Shown: piece after piece, positions 11,915 to 23,352 of the stretch
Position numbering within the stretch: position 1 is the first letter of the stretch
Layout of the letters: the number at the start of each line of letters is the position of its first letter
NCBI GenBank assembly: GCA_024760905.1
Contig: CM045729.1
Span: 60,749,580 to 60,813,579, forward strand
Source: Plotosus lineatus
Taxonomy: Eukaryota > Chordata > Actinopteri > Siluriformes > Plotosidae
Length of the DNA stretch: 64,000 nucleotides
Reading direction: 5' to 3'
Program-made: the position numbers and the translations under genes
The notes under the pieces: model-generated
The model's input: only the letters and a program-made list of their open reading frames with translations
What the model was told of the DNA's origin: nothing
The model's database searches: none

Positions 11915-12995
11915 AGTGTTTTGAGACTCGTCTTGTCTCACATTAAGGCTGCTGATCTTGATCCACATCAGCCTGCATATAGAGCAAACAGGTCAACAGA
12001 GGCTCTACACACAGCCTTCACGCACCTGGACAGCAGCAATTCCTATGTGAGGATGCTGTTCATACACTTCAGCTTTGCTTTTAACACCCTTCAACTGCAT
12101 AATCTGGCTAAGAAGTTTGGCAATCTGGGCCTAGGGAGCTCAGCATGCACATGGATACCGGACATTCTCAACACCAGACCTCAGAACATCAGGATAGGAG
12201 TGTATTTCCTCCACTCTCATCATGAGCGGAACATAACAGAGGAGTGTTCTTGGTTCCTGTCCTCTTCTCCCTCTTCACACACCACTGTTCCTCCACTCAC
12301 ACCAGCAACACCAGCAACAAATTTGCCAAGGACACCACCATCATCGGTTTAATTACTGATAATGAGTCAGCCTAGAGGAAGAAGGACCTGCATCAGTGAC
12401 AACAAACTGGTACTAAACACACCCAAAACAGAGGAAACCATAATGGACTTCAGGAGATCAAAACAAACAGCATTCTGCCCTCTACATTAATGGAGAGGAG
12501 GTAGAGAGGGTGGAATGCTTCAAGTTTCTTGAAGTCCATATCTCTGCTGACATCACCTGGACCACAAACATCTCCCAGCAGGTGGGGAAAGCACAATAAA
12601 AGATGTACTTCCTCACGAAGATCCAACAAGCCAACCCACTCAATCCCCTACTGATGAACTTTTACCACTCCACCAAAGAGAGCTTCCTAACCTACTGCTG
12701 TACAGTGTGGTTCAGTAGCTGTACTGCAGAGGACACGAAGGCCTTGCAGCAGGTGGAGAGGATGGCAGAGTGGGTAATTGGAACTACACTACCCTCCCTC
12801 TGTGACATTTACACTGACAGAGTTCAGAGAAGAGCCAGTGGAATTATCAAGGACCCACCACACCCTGGAGACCCCCATTTTCTCCACTCTTTCCTCCTGG
12901 AAAAAGGTACAAGGCACTAAAAACAAAAAAATAGCAGACTCAATAAGAGATTTTACCCATAAGCTGTTAAATGTCTAACCCCAGCATGACCATCA
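11915..12995 (+). pseudogene. Rex1-like LINE reverse transcriptase, decayed
   Basis: Fragments in order: DPHQPAYRANRSTEALHTAF near 11.98 kb, a FSFAFNTLQ block, then after a frameshift FAKDTTIIGLITDNE near 12.33 kb. After further breaks come MYFLTKIQQANPLNPLLMNF, YCCTVWFSSCTAEDTKALQQ and DPPHPGDPHF near 12.87 kb. The catalytic FADD box reads FAKD, so it cannot be active. The order and motifs fit Rex1/Babar within the CR1 group; the exact clade is inference. Confidence 0.7.
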
Positions 12996-13061
12996 CACAC
13001 ACTGACTGAATAACCATCATTTAGACCATCTTCCTGGACAGTGCAATACTTATGTTTAAGT

Positions 13062-13677
13062 CAGTGCTTCTCAAATAGTGGAGTACGCCCCCCTTGAGTG
13101 GCACCGTAGGATGCCGGGGGAGGGGATTGGGGGGTGATGCCGGGTGGACCGACCCTGGGGAACATGCTTTTCTGGAATTGTGTACGAGAATTAAGTGTAA
13201 TTGCACCTCCACTCCACTAGTTGACAGTGGCGCTCTCATTGTCCCTCTATGGTGTAGCGGTTTTTCCACATGAGCAAACGATATGAAGTGCAGTAAACAA
13301 CATGGAAAAATTTCTAACAGGAACGAAGAGAAAGGTGGAGAGAGACAGAGATATTAAGACTAAATATTAAGTAAGTTGAATGAGTTTAAATAAGGATTTT
13401 TTAAAATTTATTTCAGGCTCATTGGTGCACTTTAAATCTTTTCCATTTCAGATTAAAAAACGATGTTAATGAAGTTTTTCTTTATTGTATGTTGAACTAC
13501 ATTTCTTTCTTTTTTGTTTTTAATTTTAATAAAGATACAATGTTATGCAGAGGTGTACAAATAACAATTTTATAGACAAATAATACTATTTATAATTGCT
13601 CGCGGGGCGGTGAGGGGGTGTGAATTTTTTTTTCTTCCGAGGGAGGGGGGGCACCACAGAAAATAGAAAAGGTACTG
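13062..13677 (+). mobile_element. hAT-type MITE (616 bp) with 8-bp TSD
   Basis: It is flanked by the 8-bp direct repeat GTTTAAGT (13054-13061 and 13678-13685). It starts CAGTGCTTCTCAAATAGTGG and ends AAAAGGTACTG, a hAT/Charlie-style terminus. It has no transposase. A second copy of the same family, on the other strand, is spread over 41620-44215 and carries nested insertions. Confidence 0.88.
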
Positions 13678-13691
13678 GTTTAAGTGAAATA

Positions 13692-13860
13692 CAGTGGTAC
13701 CTCTGTACTTGACCCTAATTCGTTTCCAACGGCTGGTCGAATTCCGATTTGGTCGAATTCCGAATCTGCTTTTCCCCATTACAAATAACGTAAATGGTCT
13801 TAATCTGTTCAGTCAGAAGTTAACGGTACCGTAACTCATACCATAGGTCTGCAAATTAAG
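13692..13860 (+). mobile_element. Tigger-like fragment
   Basis: Starts CAGTGGTACCTCTGTACTTG after TA, followed by the gaattccgaatctg subterminal region. The other end is missing. Confidence 0.5.
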
Positions 13861-13954
13861 TGAAAAAATTATTGAATACAGTACACAATGTTATGTTCTG
13901 TGTTGTGAGAGACCCTGTTTTTTTTATGGCTTTAACACACACACTCTCTCTCTC

Positions 13955-14455
13955 TCTTATGCATGCAGGTGCTGGAGAGGGGCGTGGCTGTCACACGCAG
14001 GTGGAGCGCTAAGCACATACGTGATTCCACTCAGCAATCACCAAGTTATAAAGATGAGCAGGGCGCTCCTCCCGGTGCACCAAGATTTTCCCTCTCCCCA
14101 GTGATCCCTCTGGCTCATGGTTCTCAGCTTCATGCTCGACCCTTAATTTATGATTTTCGTTTTCTCCGCATCTCTAACCGTGACTACGATTGTCCTGTGA
14201 TCTGGTGCCTTCCCTGTGAACAATAAAGCTCATTCATTTTTCATCACACTCTGTCTCCTGCATTTTTGGGTCCGGCTGAATGTTCCTGGCATCACAGAAT
14301 TTTCTAGCCCTTCTGTGACGCCAGGAACATTCAGTCGGACCCAAAAATGCAGCAGACAGGGTGTGATGAAAAACACATGAGCATTGTTGTTCACAGGGAA
14401 GGCACTAGAGCACGGGGAAATAGTAGTCACTGTTAAAGATGCGGAGAAACACGGA
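13955..14455. repeat. LTR-like segment with a 3' inverted duplication
   Basis: 13955-14299 has a TATA-like ttataaag (14047) and aataaagctc (14223), like an LTR or other transcribed repeat end. Its last roughly 143 bp (14156-14299) recur inverted at 14311-14455 with an 11-nt spacer. Part of the upstream sequence (gcatgc.ggtg...gaggggcgtgg) recurs at about 42918 in another element. Family not identified. Confidence 0.6.
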
Positions 14456-14520
14456 AACCATGGAATTCGAGATATATTTCTTAGTTGTAATAACTGAAGT
14501 TCACACTGCTACAGGTCTGG

Positions 14521-14529
<9 letters not shown>

Positions 14530-14564
<35 letters not shown>
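14530..14564. repeat. (CT)n(CA)n microsatellite
   Basis: A tctctctc run followed by a CA run. Confidence 0.9.
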
Positions 14565-14567
<3 letters not shown>

Positions 14568-15087
14568 AAAAATAGCAAAAACTAGTTTGGACACCTCTTT
14601 TAAATAAGTGTGACAACTTTGTTCGAGGAGTACTCTAAAACGAAATTATTTAGGTATAAATTTTCCAAAAATTTTCCTTGAAGCTATAAAATATCATTTA
14701 CAGGTTCACTCAAAAGTACATTAGAAAGGAAAGATAAATCAAGGACTTAATAATCCCCATTAAGAACATCAAGCAGCGAAGTGCCGAGGACACAACATAC
14801 GACCAGTACACCATTGCTCCCTGGAAGTGGTCGAGGTATGTGCGGACAGTCGTTTTCAAACAAGCAATGTTTTTTTTTGTTTTTGTTTTTTTAAAAACCT
14901 GTGAAAGTGACCTGGATTTTTCTTGCATAATTTAATTTAATGCTTAATGTGGGTGTAACATACTATGCCAGATCTCAAAATAATCAGAAAAAAATATTCA
15001 AAGTTTCTTCAACACAGATGGATGGGAAGTGAATATCTTTGAAAGTATAGAAAATACAGTGTTGGGTCAAATCTCTATTTGTTATCT
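14565..15087. other. Unassigned stretch
   Basis: AT-rich; no gene or repeat recognised before the SINE target duplication. Confidence 0.4.
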
Positions 15088-15107
15088 ACAGTTGTTGTTG
15101 ATGAAAC

Positions 15108-15465
15108 GGGGGCAGTGGTGGTCGAGTGGTATAGGGCGCTGGATCGCTGATCCAAAGGTTGGGGGTTCGAGTCCCACTCTCCACAAGGTTGTCACTGTCG
15201 TCCCCCCACCAGTGCAGCTGACTGGTTCATCAAAGGCTGGCCATGTCTCTCACTGTCTATGGTGAGAGGCATGTAAAAGAACCATTGCTGACTTTCGTAA
15301 AGAGTAGCTGCAAAGCCGTCAGCGTGTTTCTGTCCCTTGCTAAAAAGGGTTGTGACAGGAAGGGCATCCGACGTAAAAACCTCTGCCAAATCAAACGTGC
15401 GAATCAGATGATTTGCTGTGGCGACTCCCGAGTAAAAGGGAAAAAGCCGAATGGAAGATAGACAG
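15108..15465 (+). mobile_element. SINE family A, full length
   Basis: Reference copy of the family. It has a tRNA-like head (ggtggtcgagtggtatagg with A-box character, then gggttcgagtcc as B box) and a middle body. Next comes a segment like the 5' leader of the local RTE (gggcatccgacgtaaaaacc), then the RTE 3' end (gatttgctgtggcgac...aaagccgaa). It is flanked by a 20-bp direct repeat with one mismatch (15088-15107 and 15466-15485), so this is a complete insertion of about 358 bp. Confidence 0.92.
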
Positions 15466-15485
15466 ACAGTTGTTGTTGAGGAAAC

Positions 15486-16560
15486 CTGATGAGACACCAA
15501 TAGTCACAACTACAAGTATGTGCTGTGAAAACTATTTCCAAGGAAAATGATTAAAAGCATCACGTTATGTAATTTGAACACTTTCTCCAAAGGTTTGCAA
15601 ATGAAGATTTTTTTTTTTAAAACAAAACAGTAGTGTCAGGGGTTGTAAAATCATGTCTTTCTATGTGTAACAATTTGAGGACTTTTGTAATGGCCAGTTT
15701 GACTTGGACATTCCTTTTAAGCAACTTCTGTTGAGCGAGATACTTTTATAGTCTGTATATCTTGAATTGACTCTTTAAGAGGAGCATGAAGTCTTCCATT
15801 GAAAGCCATAATTTATGTTGATTGCATTTGCCACATATACTGTACACGTGTGTGGAAGGGATTTGTCCCAATGTCCCTGAACGATAATAAAACGATTTTA
15901 CAACTAAATATCATTCATTGGAATGCAAGGAAGGACATCCATAATGCTATTTTCTTCCTTTGGAATGGAAACCCCAGACACATCCACATTGTCCCACACA
16001 CATTACAATTTCTTTGTACCATCGGACTCTGTTTTGTATATTACACAGTACACAGCATGTATATGTTCTATCTATCTATCAAAAGACACAAACAAAAAAC
16101 AGTAAAATACAATTTTAAACCAGTTACCAATTATAGTCTAGAATATAAAGTACTGGGTTGTCTTCTGGCCGGTGAGACAATTCTTGAGTCTGTAATGACT
16201 CTGTGGGTCACAGAGGCGAGGAAGTAAAAGCAGATCAGAGAAATCATAGGCCCAGCGGGCAGGACGGGCTCCATAAATCTACCTCTCAAAGAGGAAACTA
16301 TATTTTATTTTTCTGCTTCAATTAAAGCAAAGTCTCACACTGAACATTGTGTGTGAGTCAATGCACAATGCTCAGAATCCAGAAATTATGAGACGAGTAG
16401 AGACCAAGTTCAACAGAACATGCTTTTACACTTAAATCAAGGAATACATTGAAAGGAATCAATTCAGCTTTTATTTTTATCCACTTTGATCATGACACAG
16501 CAACGCAGCAGAAATGCTTTTCTTTCCTTCATACAAGTATGAGAGCCTAAAATATCAGAA
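15486..16560. other. Unassigned stretch
   Basis: No recognised gene or repeat. An open frame at 15799-16227 (142 codons) has no familiar domain and biased, low-complexity composition; not called. Confidence 0.4.
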
Positions 16561-16565
16561 AGAAT

Positions 16566-16896
16566 TATATTAAGTAAAGTTTTATTTTTATTTATTTGCT
16601 TGTTTTTGTTGTGCTGAATTAATCACACAAGGGAAATTTGCTCTGCATTTAACCCATCCAACGTGAGCACACAAACTCCCACTCAGAACAGTGGTCTGCC
16701 ACACTGCAGCATCAAGGGAGCAGTTGGGGATCAGGTGCCTTGCTAAAGTGCACTTCAGCCATCAAGGTGGAGGAAGGGAAGATGCTGCTCGCCCTCCACA
16801 CCACACACACGTTTTCTGCCAATTTGAGAATCGAAACAGCAACTTTTTGATCCCAAACCCACTTCTCTAACCATGAGGCCATGGCTGTCCCCAAAT
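16566..16896 (-). mobile_element. SINE family C (another tRNA-type fish SINE)
   Basis: On the minus strand it starts ggggacagccatggcctcatgg and has tttgggatcaaaaagttgct and gagcagcatcttcccttcc. It then runs through a 3' part with gcaaggcacctgatcccc and gatgggttaaatgcagag. This is a common fish SINE layout, distinct from families A and B. Confidence 0.65.
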
Positions 16897-17051
16897 GATG
16901 ATGAGACGAGATTTAGTTACAATGAGGGTGAGTTTATATTTTCTGACTATTAATTATTTCTGTGAATGCAGTAATTAAAAAAAAATTTTTTAATTAAAGT
17001 CAGCACTTAGATGCAGGTTTTATTCAGTTGTGAAAAGGGAAAAGAGGAAAG

Positions 17052-17053
17052 GC

Positions 17054-17095
<42 letters not shown>

Positions 17096-17249
17096 TTAAA
17101 AAATTAACATATATATATGTATGTACACACCTAAACCTAATTTTACCATCAATAATTTCATGGAAACACGATGGCTCTGACACTTACACTGACTTATCTT
17201 GTGGGGTGTCATGCGGTCAAAATGTTAAAAAAAAAAAAAAAAAAAAAAT
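17052..17249. repeat. (TA)n and poly-A simple repeats
   Basis: TA run at about 17059-17088 and an A run at about 17226-17248; nothing else in 16897-17311. Confidence 0.85.
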
Positions 17250-17327
17250 TCATTAATAAAAATGTTATACTTCTGGGGGCTTTTTGGGCTTACTAAGGAT
17301 ATCACACACACACACTTTTCAAGTGGA

Positions 17328-17677
17328 GTTCTTCTTTTCCTTTCGGCTTTTCCCCTTTCTCAGGGGTCACCACAGCGTATCATCTGATTCGCATGTTTTG
17401 ATTTGGCATAGGTTTATATGTCGGATGCCCTTCCTGACACAAACCTTTAGCAAGGGACAGAAACACGCTGACGGCTATGCAGCTACTCTTTACGAAAGTC
17501 AGCAATGGTTCTTTTACATGAACCTCTCACCATAGACAGTGACATGGCGCTCCTTTGATAACCCAGTTAGCTGCACTGGGGAAGGCAGTGACAATCTTGT
17601 GGAGAGTGGGACTCGAACCCCTAACCTTAGGATCAGTGATCCAGTGCCCTTTACCACCAGGCCACCACTGTCCACTC
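17328..17677 (-). mobile_element. SINE family A, full length
   Basis: Minus orientation; the LINE-like 3' end is at 17330 (cctttcggcttttcccc) and the tRNA head ends at 17677. Flanked by the 16-bp repeat acacttttc(a/t)agtgga at 17312-17327 and 17678-17693. Confidence 0.9.
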
Positions 17678-17900
17678 ACACTTTTCTAGTGGACAATTCT
17701 CTGAAATGAAAGCATGAAGTGCTAACTTAAAAAGTGCGACAGCCCCCTCTACTGGTGGAATAAAGGAAATGCCGTAAAATTGCCTTGAACTATTCACTCC
17801 ATGTACGTACGGTACTTACTTTCCGATATGAATTTATATATAATCTTACTGCATACAATATTACTTCTATAACCAACCATACATAAACAGAGAAACGCAA

Positions 17901-17907
<7 letters not shown>

Positions 17908-17940
<33 letters not shown>
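17908..17940. repeat. (GT)n microsatellite
   Basis: Pure GT run. Confidence 0.95.
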
Positions 17941-17942
<2 letters not shown>

Positions 17943-18024
17943 TTTTTTTTTTATTTTCCCCAGATAATGAAAGAAAGGAAATATTCTATAAGCACAAAAT
18001 GGAACATTTGATCCCGCCATAATT

Positions 18025-20452
18025 AACAAAAAAGAAGCATTCTACCTGCTCCCCCAATACACACCCAGGGTGCGAAAGGAACCTGCGCAGAAGAGGTCTG
18101 TGAAAGTGTGGACCGAGGAGACCAATGAGAGGCTGAGGGACTGTTTCCAGACCACAGACTGGAGCATGCTCTGTGACTCCTTTGGTGATGACATCGACGG
18201 CCTCACACACTGTATCACCGATTGCATGAACTTCTGTGTGGACAGCACTGTGCCAACATGGAGGGTACGGTGCTTCTCCAACAACCACCCGTGGGTCACC
18301 CCTGAGCTTAAAGTCCTCCAGAACCAGAAAAAGAGGGCCTTCATCTCGGGGGATAGAGAGCAGAAGAAGGTCCAGCGTGAGCTCCAGTGGAGGATCAGGA
18401 GGGCCAAGAAGGACTATGGGAAGAAGATGGAGGAGAAACTGGCTCAGAACAACGTGCGGGACGTCTGGAGAGGACTAAAGACCATGTCTGGATTTGGGCA
18501 GGGTGTCAGAGGGACAGCTGATGGTGACCAGCGCCAACAGGTTTGATTCTCCCCCCTCCCCTCTGACCCCCTCCCCGTCCCCCGTCCCCCCCTCTCTCTT
18601 CACACGTCTCCAGACCAGCAGACACCTCCCCCCCTCCCCAGGCCAACGTCACTTGACTGCTACAGCCCGACAGACACATCCCCCTCCCTCTGCAGCCCAC
18701 CCCAGCCCCCCCTCTCCCTCACATCAGACCAGGTGAGGAGACAGCTGAGGATATTAAATCAGAGGAAATCTGAAGAACCAGATGGCATCAGTCCCAGGCT
18801 GCTGAGGACCTGCGCAGATCAGCTCTGTGAGGTACTATGCTACCTGTACAACCTGAGCCTCAGCCTGGAGAAGGTTCCCGTCCTGTGGAAGACCTCCTGT
18901 GTGGTTCCAGTTCCCAAAACAGCTCATGCGAAGGAACCAGCCCACTACAGACCTGTCGCCCTGACCTCACACCTTATGAAGACCATGGAAAGGCTCCTCC
19001 TCGAACACCTCCGCTCTATGGTGAGCCCCACCCTAGACTGCAGTTTGCCTACAGGCCCAACATCGGGGTAGAAGACGCCGTCATCTACCTTCTGCAGCGG
19101 GCACTCACCCACCTGGAGATCGCTGGCAGCACTTTGAGGGTCATGTTCTTTGACTTCTCCAGCGCCTTCAACACCATCAGGCCAGCGCTTCTGCGAGGGA
19201 AGCTGGAGGACATGGGAGTGGATGGGCATCTTGCTGCCTGGATTATCGATTACCTCACTGACCGTCCACAGTACGTGCGGCTGCGCGGCTGTAAGTCAAA
19301 GGTGGCAGTCTGCAGCACGGGGCACCGCAGGGCACAGTCCTCTCACCCTTCCTTTTCAACATTTATACCTCGGACTTCATCTATAGCACAGACAGCTGCC
19401 ACCTCCAGAAGTTCTCGGACGACTCCGCCATCGTGGGCCGTGTGTCAGAGGGGAACGAGCTGGAGTACCGGTCGGTCATCGTTGACTTCGTGGACTGGTG
19501 TGAGCGCAACCACCTGTGCTTAAACACTAGGAAGACGAAGGAGATGGTGGTCGACTTCAGAAGAAGCACTCTAACACACACACACTCACTAGTGAACGTC
19601 CAGGGACAGGACATTGAGACAGTGGACAGTTTCAAATACCTGGGCGTTCACCTTAACAATAAACTGGACTGGTCCCACAACACCAACGCCCTGTACAAGA
19701 AGGGCCAGAGTCGCCTCCACCTTCTGAGGAGACTCAGGTCCTTCGGAGTATGCAGACCTCTGCTCAGGACATTTTATGACTCTGTGGTAGCCTCTGCAAT
19801 CCTCTACACTGCCATCTGCTGGGCCCCGGGCAGCACAGAGCGGGACAGAAAGAGACTGAACAAGCTGTTCAGGAGGGCCAGCTCTGTCCTCGGCTGCCCA
19901 CTGGACTCTGTGGAGGAGGTGAGTGAGAGGAGGATGGTAGCAAAGCTCGCATCCATCCTGGTCAACAGCTCTCACCCACTGCACCAGACTGTAGAGGAGC
20001 TAAGCAGCTCCTTCAGTGGACGACTGAGACATCCTCAGTGCAGGAAGGAGCGCTACCGCAGGACGTTCATTCCCACCGCTGTCAGACTGTACAACGCCAC
20101 TTTATAACTGTCTGTGAAAATACCGGTTATGTGCAATAAAAACCCCCGCGCACTTTAATCAACCACATCTACCCCACTGACTGTGAACCATATCAACCCA
20201 TCTACTCTGCCCTCAGATACATATACACTTGAATATAGGCCAGTCTACAAAGTTGTTCCCTTCTTTTCTTTTATTGTTATTAATTGATACTATTTATGTA
20301 TCTATTTATTTATTTACTTATATAATATATATGTATGTGTGTATGTTTGTATATGTATCTATTTTTGCACCCCCTACTGATGGTACCTCAAGAGCCTGTA
20401 ACAGTGAATTTCTCCATTGTGAGATTAATAAAGCTGTATCTTATCTTATCTT
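18025..20452 (+). mobile_element. L2-type LINE, RT and 3' UTR, 5'-truncated
   Basis: It begins in the linker after the endonuclease (LLPQYTPRVRKEPAQKRSVK near 18.05 kb). It contains RT blocks: SEEPDGISPRLLRTCADQL at 18.77 kb, KTSCVVPVPKTAHAKEPAHY at 18.9 kb, an MFFDFSSAFNTI block at 19.15 kb and FSDDSAIVGRVSEGNELEY at 19.42 kb. The long open C-terminal frame is 19433-20107. It ends with aataaagctgta and a ttatcttatctta tail, the usual style of CR1/L2-group 3' ends. Frameshifts near 18.54, 19.06 and 19.31 kb break the ORF. The active-site box reads FSDD rather than FADD; both Asp are retained. It is a young but probably dead copy, close to the fragment at 9404-10378. Confidence 0.88.
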
Positions 20453-20826
20453 ATTATTATCATTATTATTATAATTAGTGTTGTAATTTAAAAATATAAT
20501 CATAATAATAATAATAAATATAAAATACAAGGAATGAACTAGTAAAGAATTTACATGGTTTCAGGTAAAGAATAAAGGTTAAAAAATATTCTCCGAAACA
20601 ATTAACTAATTCTTTGTCATTTTAACTAATGATCAAGCGACAGTGATTAGCAAGCACAAAACTTATTTTTCTTAAAGACTTTATGAAGGTATCTCATGCT
20701 TTGTCATCATCTAAGGCCAATACTGCTGATTTCACCTCTTTTGAATACAAAACTTAATTTGCATCAATAATACCCACCATAAAACATTTCCTACCAATAC
20801 TACTAAACAATACATTGTAATGATTT
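20453..20826. other. Unassigned AT-rich stretch
   Basis: Begins with degenerate tta/ata repeats after the L2 tail; nothing else recognised. Confidence 0.4.
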
Positions 20827-20828
20827 TA

Positions 20829-21236
20829 CAGTGGTATGAAAAAGTATCTGAACCTTTTGGAATTTCTCACATTTCTGCACAAAATCACCATTAAATGTGA
20901 TCTGATCTGTCAGAATCACAGAGATTAAAAAACAGTGTCTGCTTTTACTAAAACCACACAAACATTTATAGTATATAATATAATTTAATATTTTGATAAT
21001 AATTACACCCCCCCCCCCCCCAACCAGACGCTTCCTGTAGCTGCAGATCACTCTGGCACATATTAAATGTGATGGTTCAGTTACTTATTCCTCCCCATTT
21101 TGTCATTGTTTGCATGCTGTCCTCATTAAAATATGAAAACCTATACATTCTGACAAAGATCAGATCACATTTGATGGTGATTTTGTGCAGAAATGTGAGA
21201 AATTCAAAAGTGTTCAGATAATTTTTCATACCACTG
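20829..21236. mobile_element. Tc1/mariner MITE (408 bp) with long inverted repeats
   Basis: The ends CAGTGGTATGAAAAAGTATC and its inverse (tttttcataccactg) are bounded by TA. The inverted arms extend about 100 bp, with internal mismatches (aatttctcacatttctgcac repeats inverted near 21.19 kb). A run of C sits in the centre. No transposase is present. Confidence 0.85.
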
Positions 21237-21400
21237 TATATGAAGTAGTGGGCCCTTCAATATTCAATTTTAAAACATTTTACAATTGTCCATGTTTAAC
21301 CTCTAAATAGAACTCATTGAAATTTTAACTTTTATTTTGCAGCTTGGATGCTGGGGAATCGCCTCATCATTCTCATTAATTGTGAGGTATCTAAGAGCAT

Positions 21401-22399
21401 ACAGACACTTCCTGACTTATGTTTTTAATTGGTTCTGGACAGCCGAAAGTAAGTTGAAAGTGAACGTAAGTTCTTACAGTGACGTATGACGTGTGACGTA
21501 TGACGCTCATACTGTACTATACATCCATAAATACCATTACTGTATCTCATAAAACACCCCTAAATCAATTATTATAAACATAACATTTTAAAATACTATC
21601 AAATGTATCAAATAATATCAACATGAATTTCAAATAAGTCACTTATTTATACCGAGTCACTTGACATGAAGCTTAAAACAATCAACGCTTACAATATGTG
21701 AGGCGCTCAATACCGAAAGTAGTGTACCTGCAAAAGTAGCGTACTTGCTGTGGGTTATACAGACTTTCGGTCTTTCAAGTGTGCAAGGGTGCTGTTAAAC
21801 TCATTTAGAACACAGCCTGCGCTGATGTAAATCACAGCAAAGAGCAGCATTCTTTCTTTTGTGTAAGTAAGTAAACTTTATTCTTGAGGTGCATACAAAG
21901 AACAAGTACAAATCCTAATTAGTATTAATATAAAAATAAGTATACACTCTTAGGATTCTTGCTAAAAGATAATAAATATCTGTAATTGTCGGTAATTTGT
22001 GGTTTCATTCATGTTACAACTCTCTTTGCTTAACTGAGTATGCATGGTAGATTGTGCCGATCTGAGCAGATAGTTAATTCATCTCTGTGTATGAGACTTG
22101 CACCCATGCTACGTAGTAGGCTTACACTTCTGACAAACCAAACTTGCTTAGGGTTACAAAAGTCCGCAAAACAGTGTAAACACAAAGATCACAGAGACGA
22201 CGTCTTAACATAAGGGTAATACGCATATATATATATATGAGAATATAAAATGATATACATAGAACTGAACTGGGAAGGAGGGACATGTTCAGTCTGTAGT
22301 TTGTAAACAATGGATGCAGCGTCATTGCGTCAGTACGTCAGCGTACTACGTAGGTACGTTTAAACTCAAAATTTGACTTTTTTTTTTTTAAACGTAAAA
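21401..22399. mobile_element. Transposon family X, copy 2
   Basis: Collinear with copy 1 at 9165-10944: cttcctgacttatgtttttaa, the caaaagtag-gtacttgctgtg block, ctctttgcttaactgagtat, and the end near 22395. Unlike copy 1 it has no L2 insertion. It carries an extra segment at about 21860-21990 (aagtaagtaaactttattc...). The right end is cut by a SINE. Confidence 0.75.
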
Positions 22400-22666
22400 T
22401 CGTCACAACCCTTTCGTCACAACCCTTTTTAGCAAGGAACAGAAACACACTGACGACTTTGCAGCTACTCTTTACGAAAGTCAGCAATGGTTCTTTTACA
22501 TGCCTCTCACCATAGACAGTGAGAGACATGGCCCGCCTTTGATAACCCAGTCAGCTGCACTGGGGGGGACAGTGACAACCTTGTGGAGAGTGGGACTCGA
22601 ACCCCCAACCTCTGGATCAGCGATCCAGCGCCCTATACCACTAGACCACCACTAGCCCACACATGC
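22400..22666 (-). mobile_element. SINE family A, 3'-truncated
   Basis: Minus orientation: cctttttagcaaggaacagaaac at 22426 to the tRNA head ending near 22660. The LINE-like 3' end is missing. A short duplicated cgtcacaaccctttcgtcacaaccc marks the junction with family X. Confidence 0.8.
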
Positions 22667-23030
22667 GATTACTATAAACCCCATAATTCATCACTATTAT
22701 GTGTATTCCTACAACTGACATATTATGGCATCTTTGGCCAATTCAATAATGTGCAGCAATTTGCCAAAAATAAATACAGAAAATAGCACCAAAGACTTTC
22801 CAGATTAAAATTTTAAGACTCCAATCACTGATTATTTACGCTATCAGACACAGTAGATATGATAGATAACTTCTATTACTACATAAAATCTTTTTCACTG
22901 GTAAAGTAGTACGAATTAACATTTACATTAGTATTAGACATTGTGCAGACCTTGAGAGCACATCAAAAGAAAAAAATCATTAATTGTCTAGACTTCTCAA
23001 CTGGCCTACATTCTGACACCATTAGCTAGC
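22667..23030. other. Unassigned stretch
   Basis: AT-rich; no gene or repeat recognised. Confidence 0.4.
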
Positions 23031-23035
23031 TACAC

Positions 23036-23352
23036 GCTCATTCATTCATTCATTTTCTGAACTGCTAAAACCTAATTATGGTCACGAGGCCACTGGTGCC
23101 CATCTCAGCTGACTCTGGGTGAGAGCAGAGTACACCCTGGACAGCTGACCAGGACATTGCAGGGCAGAAACACACTGACGGCTATGCAGGCTTCTTTGCA
23201 AAAGTCAGAAATGGTTCATTTACATTCCGCACACCATCGTGAGAGACATGGCCGACCTTTGACAACCCAGTTAGTTGCACTGGGGGGACAGCAGTGACAA
23301 CCGTTGACAGTGCGACTTGAACCTCCAACCTTAGCATCGATAATCTGGTGCC
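23036..23352 (-). mobile_element. Chimeric SINE (family A head, family B tail), left part
   Basis: Minus orientation: family B tail first (cattcattcattttctgaac...gctgaccaggacattgc), then family A body and B-box-like region to 23352. The last 36 bp of the head lie at 29434-29470, beyond the inserted L1. The outer flanks share a short tagctaca repeat. The head-to-tail junction is at the same place as in 4077-4426. Confidence 0.8.

Noticed and set aside
13692..13860. Complete Tigger-like element
   Set aside because: Only the left terminus is present; no inverse end with TA was found downstream.
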